Part shown: in pieces, positions 6,925-13,047 of the stretch
Position numbering within the stretch: position 1 is the stretch's first letter
Layout: every line of letters begins with the position of its first letter
Source of the DNA: Nitrospirae bacterium CG1_02_44_142
GTDB taxonomy: Bacteria > Nitrospirota > Thermodesulfovibrionia > Thermodesulfovibrionales > UBA1546
NCBI GenBank assembly: GCA_001871685.1
Contig: MNVK01000133.1
Location: 1 to 15,679, forward strand
DNA length: 15,679 nucleotides
Direction of reading: 5' to 3'
Translations under genes and position numbers: made by a program
The notes under the pieces: model-generated
What the model was told of the DNA's origin: nothing
Seen by the model: the letters and a program-made list of their open reading frames with translations, nothing else
Database searches by the model: none

Positions 6925-7254
6925 ATGTCTAACCTTTTCAAGATATTACTCTTCACGAGTCCGGTGTTAGGTCTAATCTTCTTTTATGTGGTTTCCCAGC
7001 AGAGCAAGCTCGACATTGAAATGAAAAAAGAAGATGTTACGTTTGAACGCTCATGGAATGAGAACGAAGCAGAATTTGCAAAAACCAAGGAGCAGAAACA
7101 AAAACATATAGACAGGGTGGCAACGGCCGAGGAAAAGCTAAAAGAGATTGAGAAAAAAGAAAAAGAGAAAGAAAAAAAGGCAGAAGAATTCCAGAAAGAA
7201 TTTGAAAAAGCTATTGAGGATTATGGGAAAGAGAAAGGGGAGAAGGGAAAATGA
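6925..7254 (+). CDS. Small membrane-anchored coiled-coil protein, function unknown
   Basis: The family is not recognised. The product has 109 residues. Residues about 5-24 (ILLFTSPVLGLIFFYVV) form one membrane segment, probably a signal anchor. The rest is highly charged, rich in Lys and Glu, and predicted as a long coiled coil (about residues 45-100). The start ATG 6925 follows AAAGGAGGTG. Its stop overlaps the next ATG (ATGA), and that gene in turn overlaps the relaxase gene, so the three form one translational unit. An accessory role in conjugation, or entry exclusion of the TrbK type (small and anchored), is a possibility only. Confidence 0.7.
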   Translation: MSNLFKILLFTSPVLGLIFFYVVSQQSKLDIEMKKEDVTFERSWNENEAEFAKTKEQKQKHIDRVATAEEKLKEIEKKEKEKEKKAEEFQKEFEKAIEDYGKEKGEKGK

Positions 7255-7532
7255 CCACAAAAAAATGGGTGTATGGCTCATTATCTATTATCGGAGTTTT
7301 GGTCTGGATAGGTTTTTTGGAGTTCCACCCGGCGTATGTTGATGTCCCGCTGCGTGAACGGATCACAATCTACTCTATACATCTGGTTGGCTTATTTTAC
7401 GGTCTGAGAGGGATTAAAACCCAAGAGGACTGGAAGCCTTGTCAAGGTATATCTCTATCTCATGTTTTCCCTGATAATAAAACGCTTTTAGCCTCTTTAA
7501 AGAGATTTTTTAAAAGGATAAACAAATGGTAA
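7251..7532 (+). CDS. Small two-pass membrane protein, function unknown
   Basis: The family is not recognised. The product has 93 residues. Two hydrophobic segments are visible, about residues 7-24 (YGSLSIIGVLVWIGFL) and about 38-55 (ITIYSIHLVGLFYGL), followed by a basic cytoplasmic-looking tail 'LKRFFKRINKW'. The start overlaps the previous stop by 4 nt and the stop overlaps the relaxase start by 7 nt, so it is produced with both. It could be a membrane partner of the coiled-coil protein before it. No catalytic motif is visible. Confidence 0.7.
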   Translation: MTTKKWVYGSLSIIGVLVWIGFLEFHPAYVDVPLRERITIYSIHLVGLFYGLRGIKTQEDWKPCQGISLSHVFPDNKTLLASLKRFFKRINKW

Positions 7533-10500
7533 GTATTTCCGGCGTATCGGCAGGACAGGCAGAAGTATACTATCAAAAGGATAATTATTACTCCAAACAG
7601 GAAGGCGAATGGCAAGGAAAGGGCGCTGAAAAATTAGGGCTGCAGGGCCCGGTTGAAAAAGAAGATTTTAAAAAACTTCTAAACGGCCAGGGTACTAAAG
7701 GCGAATTCCAGATTTTAAATGGCGGAGAAAATCAAAATCACAGGGCCGCTCTTGATCTGACTTTTTCCGCTCCAAAAAGTTTTTCAGTGTTTTCAGAGGT
7801 ATTGGGGGATGACAGAGTCCGCGCGGCGCACGAAAAAGCCGTAACAGAGACGCTCAGCTACGTTGAACAGCATTTCTCGCAGGCACGGCAGACCATTAAA
7901 AGTAACACTGAAAAAATAGATACCGGCAATCTTACAATTGCTAAGTTTGAGCATAATACCAGCCGGGAATTGGATCCTCAGCTGCATACCCATACAGTTG
8001 TCATGAACATGACCCAGCGACCCGACGGATCATGGCGGGCATTGAGCAACGAAAAGCTCTTTGAGAATAAGATGCTGATCGGACAGATTTACCGAAATGA
8101 GTTAGCAGCGAATCTGAAGGACTTAGGCTACCCAATCCAGTCAGACGAGAAAGGTTTATTCAAAATCCAGGGTATCGACAAGAAACTACTTGATCATTTT
8201 TCACAGAGGAAGGAACAAATAAATGCCAAGATCAAAGAGCTCAAAAAAAGTGGATTATATCAGAATGCCGATGAGCAGAAGTTAAGAGAGATTGCAACTC
8301 TCGGATCCCGGGTTGCTAAACGGGACGTAGATATGCAGACCGTAAAGGAAAGCTGGAGTGACCGACTGCATGAGCAGGGCTACACGAAAGAAGGCATCCG
8401 AGAATCTATCCAGAAGGCCGCAGAGCAAATGAAAAAAGCTGAGATTAACCGCAAAGATCCAAAAATGAATGAATACGACTATATCCGGCTTGCCGGAAAA
8501 ATTGTAACAGAACAGGAAGCCACATTCTCAAAGGAAGATATCCTGAAAACAGCTGGGAAGTTATCTGTAGGAGAATACCGTATCAGCGACCTTGACAAAG
8601 CCTTTAATGAGCTCAATAAAAAAAAAGAAATAAAAACCCTGGACAAAGGTATTTATACCACAGCTGAGATGCAGAAGATAGAGCGGGATATCTTAAAAAA
8701 AGTTCAAGCAGGGCACGGCATGAAAATCTCAATCATGCCCAAAGAGCAAGCCGAGGCGGGACTTAAGGCTTTTGAGGCACAGAAACGCATCACATTAACG
8801 CTGGGACAGAAAGACGCAGTAAACCACATCCTGACCACTCAAGACCGCTATATCGGCATACAGGGCGACGCTGGCACGGGAAAAACCACCATGTTAGCGG
8901 CAGCGAAAGGACAACTCGAAGGACAGGGCTATACAGTGAAGGGTTTAGGCTTCACCGGGAAGGCAGCTGCTGAAGTGGAGCAGCAGGCAGGGATTCAATC
9001 TCAGACAATTGATTCATTCCTTGCACAGCAAGACATAAATTCCAAAAGTGGAAAAAATGCATGGATCGTAGACGAAGCCTCAATGCTGGGATCTAAAAAG
9101 ATGCATAAGCTTATGCAAAAAGCGGAAAAAGCAGACGCAAGAATTGTATTCATAGGAGATACCAAACAACTCCAGGCAATAGAGGCTGGGAAAATGTTCT
9201 CTAAACTTCAGGAGACCGGAGACCTTAAAACAGTCCGCTTAAGTGAGGTGCAGCGGCAGAAAGGCGCAGATTTCAAAGATTATAAAGAAGTCGTTCAAGA
9301 TATTTCAGCAAAGCGGATTGACCGAGCATTTGACCGGCTTGAAGACAAAGGCAAGATACAGGGAATATCAGGCAGACAAGAGAGGCTTGACGCTATTGTT
9401 AAAGACTACACCAGCAAAGATTATAAAAATACCATTATTGTTACAGCCAGAAATGCAGACAGGAACGAACTCAATCAATCCATCCGCGCCGAACTAAAAC
9501 AGCAGGGGAAATTATCAGGACAGGAACATACTTTTACAATTAGGGAATCGAAAAGCCTTAGCCCTGTGGATAAGCATTTTGCTCAGAGCTACAAAGAAGG
9601 CGACCGTATTATTACGAACAAGGCAGGTATCTTCGGAAGAGCTGGAAGAGAGGGAAAGGTTAAGTCTGTAGACCAGCAAAACCACAAAATCACAGTCCAG
9701 ACTAAAGACGGAAAGGAACATCTAATTGACCTCAAAACCAAAGGACAGCTTTTGTCGGTTTACTCGGAAAAAGAGCAGTTATTCTCAAGAGGCGAAAAGG
9801 TAGTTTTTTTGAAAAATGATAAGTCTTTGAAGCTCAAGAATGGGCAGATAGGCGAGATCAAAGCAATTGAGGGAAGCGGTAAGGCGACCATCAGGATGGA
9901 GACAGGACAGGAGAAAAACATCAATCTTAAAACTCAATACAACTACATAGACCATGGTTATGCTGTTACCGTTTATAAATCTGAGGGCCAGACCTCAAGG
10001 GAAGTCCTTTACCATGCTGACACTTCAAAAAAGGTTAACTACAATCAAGCCTATGTTGCTATTACTCGAGGCAAGCACGACCTGAAGATATACACCGACA
10101 GCAGAGACAACCTCAAAGAGCAGATGAAACACGAACAGGTCAAAACCTCGACTCTTGATTATTCCGAAATTGAAAAATCCAAAGCCGGCAGAGAAGCAAT
10201 CACCAAAATGGAAAAGGAATGTTTCAAAAGCGCTGGAACAGCAGAAAAAATAGCGAAGGCAGGGGAAAGGCTGATGGACAAAATACCTTTAGTAAAAAGT
10301 TTCATGCGGGACATTGATAAAAACAATTTCAATCAGGGGAAGGCTGCGGAATTAATGAAGCAGAGGGAGAAGGAACTTGCAAAACATGCAAAGACAGGCA
10401 GCCCGTTTGCAAAGTGGCAGGCGAAGAGAATTGAAAAAAAGCTGGAGAAAGAATTTGCAAAAATGAGTCCGGAAGAGCTAAAGAATTTTCAGGCAGCTAA

Positions 10501-10582
10501 GACAATGGAAATGTCAAAATCCGAAGGCGGATATTCTAAATCCAGCAAGCCGCAGGGGAAAGAAATTGAGATGTCAAAATAG
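7526..10582 (+). CDS. traI: MobF-family conjugative relaxase-helicase (TraI/TrwC type)
   Basis: The product has 1018 residues. The N-terminal relaxase nicks oriT and stays bound to the 5' end. Paired tyrosines 15/16 and 21/22 match the TrwC arrangement ('YYQKDNYYSK' then 'EWQGKGAEKLGL'). 'TFSAPKSFSV' and the metal-binding histidines H143, H154 and H156 ('DPQLHTHTVV') complete the site. The C-terminal half is a RecD2/TraI-type 5'-3' helicase with Walker A 'GDAGTGKTT' (about 448), Walker B 'VDEASML' (about 515), 'FIGDTKQLQAIEAG' and the late motifs 'GYAVTVYKSEGQT' and 'YVAITRG'. The last about 120 residues are a charged helical tail. It is close in size to TrwC (966) and lacks the long extra part of F TraI (1756). 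It overlaps the upstream gene by 7 nt. Confidence 0.95.
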   Translation: MVSISGVSAGQAEVYYQKDNYYSKQEGEWQGKGAEKLGLQGPVEKEDFKKLLNGQGTKGEFQILNGGENQNHRAALDLTFSAPKSFSVFSEVLGDDRVRAAHEKAVTETLSYVEQHFSQARQTIKSNTEKIDTGNLTIAKFEHNTSRELDPQLHTHTVVMNMTQRPDGSWRALSNEKLFENKMLIGQIYRNELAANLKDLGYPIQSDEKGLFKIQGIDKKLLDHFSQRKEQINAKIKELKKSGLYQNADEQKLREIATLGSRVAKRDVDMQTVKESWSDRLHEQGYTKEGIRESIQKAAEQMKKAEINRKDPKMNEYDYIRLAGKIVTEQEATFSKEDILKTAGKLSVGEYRISDLDKAFNELNKKKEIKTLDKGIYTTAEMQKIERDILKKVQAGHGMKISIMPKEQAEAGLKAFEAQKRITLTLGQKDAVNHILTTQDRYIGIQGDAGTGKTTMLAAAKGQLEGQGYTVKGLGFTGKAAAEVEQQAGIQSQTIDSFLAQQDINSKSGKNAWIVDEASMLGSKKMHKLMQKAEKADARIVFIGDTKQLQAIEAGKMFSKLQETGDLKTVRLSEVQRQKGADFKDYKEVVQDISAKRIDRAFDRLEDKGKIQGISGRQERLDAIVKDYTSKDYKNTIIVTARNADRNELNQSIRAELKQQGKLSGQEHTFTIRESKSLSPVDKHFAQSYKEGDRIITNKAGIFGRAGREGKVKSVDQQNHKITVQTKDGKEHLIDLKTKGQLLSVYSEKEQLFSRGEKVVFLKNDKSLKLKNGQIGEIKAIEGSGKATIRMETGQEKNINLKTQYNYIDHGYAVTVYKSEGQTSREVLYHADTSKKVNYNQAYVAITRGKHDLKIYTDSRDNLKEQMKHEQVKTSTLDYSEIEKSKAGREAITKMEKECFKSAGTAEKIAKAGERLMDKIPLVKSFMRDIDKNNFNQGKAAELMKQREKELAKHAKTGSPFAKWQAKRIEKKLEKEFAKMSPEELKNFQAAKTMEMSKSEGGYSKSSKPQGKEIEMSK

Positions 10583-10667
10583 AATAGAATTGCATTTTCA
10601 ATCCGATTGCTTTTTCATTTTTGTGGATACTGATAATTTAAGGGAGGTTTCCCGCTTTTTATTCACA

Positions 10668-10692
10668 CCCAACGCAACTATCCGTTGCTGGG
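10668..10692. repeat. Bulged hairpin downstream of the relaxase gene (possible oriT part)
   Basis: CCCA, a 2-nt bulge AC, GCAAC, loop TATCC, GTTGC, TGGG. The stem has 9 paired bases. Relaxases of this class recognise a hairpin next to nic, so it is a candidate, but no known nic consensus was recognised. Confidence 0.4.
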
Positions 10693-10851
10693 GAAAACTG
10701 CCTAATGCCTTGATATTGTTATGTTTTATAGTGATTTTAGCTTATTTAAAAGTGTATTATTTCGGTATTTTTATCCCTCAAAAATCAAGTGTTTTCGGGC
10801 GGTTAAGCGTAATACGATATAAAAAAGTATTTTGGTAATATAAATAATACG

Positions 10852-10880
10852 AAAAAAATCTCTTTCTTAATGCATTTAGA
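10852..10880 (+). promoter_or_regulatory. Shared upstream motif, copy B (before the RHH gene)
   Basis: AAAAAAA, TCTCTTTCTTA, then ATGCATTTA (10870-10878). The distance from A run to ATGCATTTA is 11-12 nt, as in copies A and C. Here the motif lies about 45 nt before the start codon rather than directly on the Shine-Dalgarno. Confidence 0.55.
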
Positions 10881-10922
10881 TAGTTAAGGGAAGTTTAAAA
10901 AAGAAAGGAGAATTTTTCAAGA

Positions 10923-11327
10923 ATGGCAAAGACAAGGCACATCAATTTTAAAGTTTCAGAGACTGACTTTAAGAGAATTCAGGCTTTGAAAAATGGTCTA
11001 ACAACCACTCAGTTTTTCACCGAGTTTGTCAGAAAAGCTGTTGAAGGGGAACGGGAAGAAGGAGAAACCTTTCTCAGCTTGATGCGGAAATTGGACAGTT
11101 CAGACCTTTCAAAAATTGCAGAAAAGACAGATGTAATTTTGCAAAAGCTTGTACAGCAAAACGGAGATAGCGTTAGCGAAATATTCAAAAAGCTGGAACA
11201 GGAAATTGGAGTTTTAAGGACAGCCGTAGCGGTTATAGCATTGGGTTTGCCCGCTGCGAATAAAGAGCTTGAAAAGTATTTACCAGCGATTCACAAAAAG
11301 CTAAGAAATGTATTAGGGAGGGAATAA
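10923..11327 (+). CDS. Ribbon-helix-helix protein, probable relaxosome accessory or regulator
   Basis: The product has 134 residues. The N-terminal about 45 residues look like a ribbon-helix-helix domain: the strand 'RHINFKVSETDFKRIQALK' with alternating residues, then helices 'TTTQFFTEFVRKAVEG'. Two such domains pair to insert an antiparallel sheet in the major groove. The C-terminal part is mostly helical ('SKIAEKTDVILQKLVQQN', 'LEQEIGVLRTAVAVIALGLP') and may mediate oligomerisation. Proteins of this build (TraY, TrwA, MobC) bind oriT and help the relaxase nick DNA, and they also repress their own promoters. It lies between the two repeat-rich non-coding regions, which are obvious target candidates. 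It starts at ATG 10923 after AAAGGAG. Confidence 0.65.
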   Translation: MAKTRHINFKVSETDFKRIQALKNGLTTTQFFTEFVRKAVEGEREEGETFLSLMRKLDSSDLSKIAEKTDVILQKLVQQNGDSVSEIFKKLEQEIGVLRTAVAVIALGLPAANKELEKYLPAIHKKLRNVLGRE

Positions 11328-11380
11328 TTTTGAAGAAAAGGAAAGAAGAAAATTACAAAATTGCCCTCGGGCTAAGTTTA

Positions 11381-11560
11381 GACACCTATTTTTCAAGCAG
11401 GTGTCAAGGTGGTAACCACCCTTGTCACTTTTAAGGCTGAAAAATCTTAAGCAGGTGCTAAGGGTGGACACTTATCTGTATACAACTCGGTCATTTTTTA
11501 TGGACAGGTGTTAAATTTGACACTTATTTGCATATTTTTTAAAAAAATTTTAAAAAAATT
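11381..11560. other. Dense inverted/direct repeat region: candidate centromere (parC) or transfer origin
   Basis: Three GACACYTAT motifs lie at 11381, 11467 and 11519, and three AGGTG motifs at 11399, 11453 and 11506 (about 54 nt apart). AAGCAGGTG is a direct repeat (11395 and 11449), extended by (TC/CT)AAGG(G)TGG. GACACCT/AGGTGTC is a perfect 7-bp inverted pair. A bulged dyad covers 11401-11428 and a 20-nt near-palindrome lies at 11506-11525. Two A-tracts 11 bp apart (11541-11547, 11552-11558) predict bent DNA. The position upstream of parM fits a type II partition centromere; its place next to relaxosome genes also fits oriT. Confidence 0.6.
11401..11428. repeat. Imperfect hairpin around GGTGGT-A-ACCACC
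   Basis: GTGTCAA-GGTGGT-A-ACCACC-C-TTGTCAC forms a central perfect 6-bp dyad with extended arms broken by one bulged C and one T/T mismatch. It is the strongest single inverted repeat of the surrounding repeat region. Confidence 0.75.
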
Positions 11561-11580
11561 CGTTTCTGGATGCATTTACG
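11552..11580 (+). promoter_or_regulatory. Shared upstream motif, copy C (before the parM operon)
   Basis: AAAAAAA, TTCGTTTCTGG, then ATGCATTTA (11570-11578), directly followed by TATTAGAAGGAGG. It is nearly superimposable on copy A at 6663-6690, including the placement on the Shine-Dalgarno. Confidence 0.55.
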
Positions 11581-11595
11581 TATTAGAAGGAGGAA

Positions 11596-11649
11596 ATGAA
11601 AATGAGATGTCCGCAACCAAATAGAAAAAGGAGGGAGGTGGAGCGATGA
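11596..11649 (+). CDS. Possible 17-residue leader peptide upstream of the parM operon
   Basis: ATG 11596 (or 11602 in frame) follows a strong Shine-Dalgarno (AGAAGGAGG) and encodes a short basic peptide ending 'NRKRREVER'. Its stop overlaps the next start as ATGA, so translation of the peptide could control the downstream gene. The peptide is too short to recognise and the reading could be coincidental. Its support is the ribosome-binding site and the exact overlap. Confidence 0.35.
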   Translation: MKMRCPQPNRKRREVER

Positions 11650-11816
11650 AGAGGGATTCCCAAAAGTTAAGGGAGCAGGCCAAAAAACTTTTAGCTCAAG
11701 CAGACAAGATTGAAAATGAAAGAGCAGTCAGAATCGGCAAGTTGGTTCTGAAATATGCAGAGAATAATTTTGCAGATTTTGAAATTGAAAAATTCAAAAA
11801 GGAGGTGATGAACTAA
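11646..11816 (+). CDS. Small helical protein of 56 residues, function unknown
   Basis: Starting at ATG 11646, it encodes a charged, helical protein ('KLREQAKKLLAQADKIENER' then 'AVRIGKLVLKYAENNFADF'). Its last base is shared with the first base of parM (TAATG), so the two are tightly coupled. The 'helix with Arg/Lys, then R-I-G-K-L-V' pattern faintly recalls the small TraD/MobC-type accessory proteins of relaxosomes, but the resemblance is weak and could be compositional. The Shine-Dalgarno is good (GGAGGGAGG). It is absent from long-ORF searches because of its size. Confidence 0.6.
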   Translation: MKRDSQKLREQAKKLLAQADKIENERAVRIGKLVLKYAENNFADFEIEKFKKEVMN

Positions 11817-12793
11817 TGACAAAATCAATAGGGGTTGACATCGGATATGGCTACACAAAGATCGTGACAGAAGATAATGGTACTGGGTTGAGGAAGCCAA
11901 TTCTATTTCGTTCAATCATAGGGACATATGAAAAAGGAATCCAAGTAGAAGGACTGAAGAGCCCCACTAAAGAGATAGTTTCCGTGGCGAGTCAGAGGTT
12001 TCTGGTTGGCTGCAGCGCTGTCAAACACTCCACTAGAATCCTTAATAGCAGAGAAAAGGGCTGGATAGGCTCTGTAGCTTACAAGGCGCTCTGGGGGTAT
12101 GCCTTGAGGTTAGCGGATTGTAATTCTGAAAACCTTTTAATTGTATCAGGGCTGCCCATCAACTTCTATAAAACTGACAAGGAAAAACTGTCCAGCCTAA
12201 TTAAAGAGATAGCAAAAGAATATTGCCTTAACCTGACAGTAAGGGTTATTCCTCAGCCGCTGGGGAGCTTTTTTAGCTTGTTTTTTGATTGGTCTGGAAA
12301 AGTTGTAAGAGAAGATATGGCACATGAAAAAGTTGGAGTGCTGGATATCGGGTACTACACTTCAGACCTCATCACAATCCATGAGCTTGAGGTCGTAGAA
12401 AAGCAGACAGATTCTTATGAGACTGGAATATCAACGGCATTAGAAACGATTTCGCGAGATATAGAAGCCGCATATGGCATGAGGCCAAGCTTAGATCATA
12501 CTGCTCAGGCATTGGAGAAAGGCTCTATAAAAGTTTTTGGAAGTGAAAAAGACATAAAACCTATAGTCCAGAAAAGGCTTACAGAGCTTGCACAGGAAAT
12601 AACAGCAAGGGCGAAAACTGTATGGAAGAATGCGGCTGATATAGACCGGGTGCTCCTTACTGGCGGAGGCGCCGAAGCGCTAAAGCCGTATCTAAATCTT
12701 TTTCAGCATTCATTTCTCATTCCAGAACCACAGTTTTCTAATGCTATCGGGTATTACAATTTGGCGCGGCGCTTAGATGGAGGCAAGGCGTGA
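11816..12793 (+). CDS. parM: ParM/StbA-type actin-like ATPase for plasmid segregation
   Basis: The product has 325 residues with the actin-fold nucleotide motifs: phosphate 1 'SIGVDIGYGYTKIV' (residues 4-17), phosphate 2 'VGVLDIGYYTSDLITI' (about 173-188) and the adenosine motif 'RVLLTGGGAEALKPYL' (about 279-294), ending with 'PQFSNAIGYYNLA', typical of this branch. ParM proteins form filaments that push plasmid copies apart. It binds the ParR-parC complex, and a ParR-like gene follows with a 4-nt overlap (GTGA). The length matches E. coli R1 ParM (320). In an integrated element it suggests a plasmid phase or stabilisation after excision. Start ATG 11816 follows AAGGAGGTGATG. Confidence 0.88.
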   Translation: MTKSIGVDIGYGYTKIVTEDNGTGLRKPILFRSIIGTYEKGIQVEGLKSPTKEIVSVASQRFLVGCSAVKHSTRILNSREKGWIGSVAYKALWGYALRLADCNSENLLIVSGLPINFYKTDKEKLSSLIKEIAKEYCLNLTVRVIPQPLGSFFSLFFDWSGKVVREDMAHEKVGVLDIGYYTSDLITIHELEVVEKQTDSYETGISTALETISRDIEAAYGMRPSLDHTAQALEKGSIKVFGSEKDIKPIVQKRLTELAQEITARAKTVWKNAADIDRVLLTGGGAEALKPYLNLFQHSFLIPEPQFSNAIGYYNLARRLDGGKA

Positions 12794-13035
12794 AAAGAAC
12801 AGCCATAAAAATCACACTTAATTCTAAAGATGTTTTTGATGTTGTAATTCTGGATTTTTTGCAAGACAAAAAAAATAAGGCTGGGCAGCTAAAAAAAATC
12901 GTCTATGACAGCATTATGCTTATGCAGGGAAAGGGGATAGTTAAGCCGGGAAGCGTGCCTGAAGATCTAACGCCGGGAGCGGGAGCGGGAGAAAAAGAAG
13001 TAACCGAAAAACTATCTAAAATGCTTAATTTTTGA
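12790..13035 (+). CDS. ParR-like partner of the actin-like ATPase
   Basis: This 81-residue protein starts at GTG 12790, overlapping the parM stop. The front half fits a ribbon-helix-helix: strand 'AIKITLNSKD', helix 'VFDVVILDFLQD', helix 'AGQLKKIVYDSIMLMQG'. The back half is a Pro/Gly/Ala linker ('VPEDLTPGAGAGE') and a terminal helix 'EVTEKLSKMLNF'. In type II partition systems ParR binds centromere repeats through the RHH and contacts ParM filament ends through its C-terminal tail, and this layout agrees. The call rests on gene order and fold-like pattern, not on strong identity. Confidence 0.65.
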   Translation: MKRTAIKITLNSKDVFDVVILDFLQDKKNKAGQLKKIVYDSIMLMQGKGIVKPGSVPEDLTPGAGAGEKEVTEKLSKMLNF

Positions 13036-13047
13036 GAAGGAGGAAAA

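Larger units (their letters stand above)
10583..10922. other. 340-nt gene-free, AT-rich region between the relaxase and RHH genes
   Basis: No convincing gene was found. It holds a bulged hairpin at 10668-10692, repeated TAATACGA (10810-10817 and 10845-10852), a 9-bp inverted pair GTATTATTT (10754-10762) and AAATAATAC (10842-10850), and the shared upstream motif at 10852-10880. A weak GGGA-GGTT-TCCC stem followed by GCTTTTT (near 10640-10660) could end the relaxase transcript. The region most likely carries the promoter and operators of the next gene, and possibly the transfer origin. Confidence 0.5.

Noticed and set aside
9243..9497. Second-frame ORF inside the relaxase
   Set aside because: It is a shadow of the relaxase frame with no own start signal.
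10566..10838. Plus-strand ORF of 90 codons after the relaxase
   Set aside because: It overlaps the relaxase end, has no Shine-Dalgarno, runs through AT-rich repeats, and its residues look like chance translation.
11330..11452. TTG-started 34-codon ORF running through the repeat region
   Set aside because: It has no ribosome-binding site and its sequence is dictated by the inverted repeats.
11381..11527. CRISPR array
   Set aside because: The repeats are short, degenerate and unevenly spaced, with internal palindromes and no cas genes nearby.
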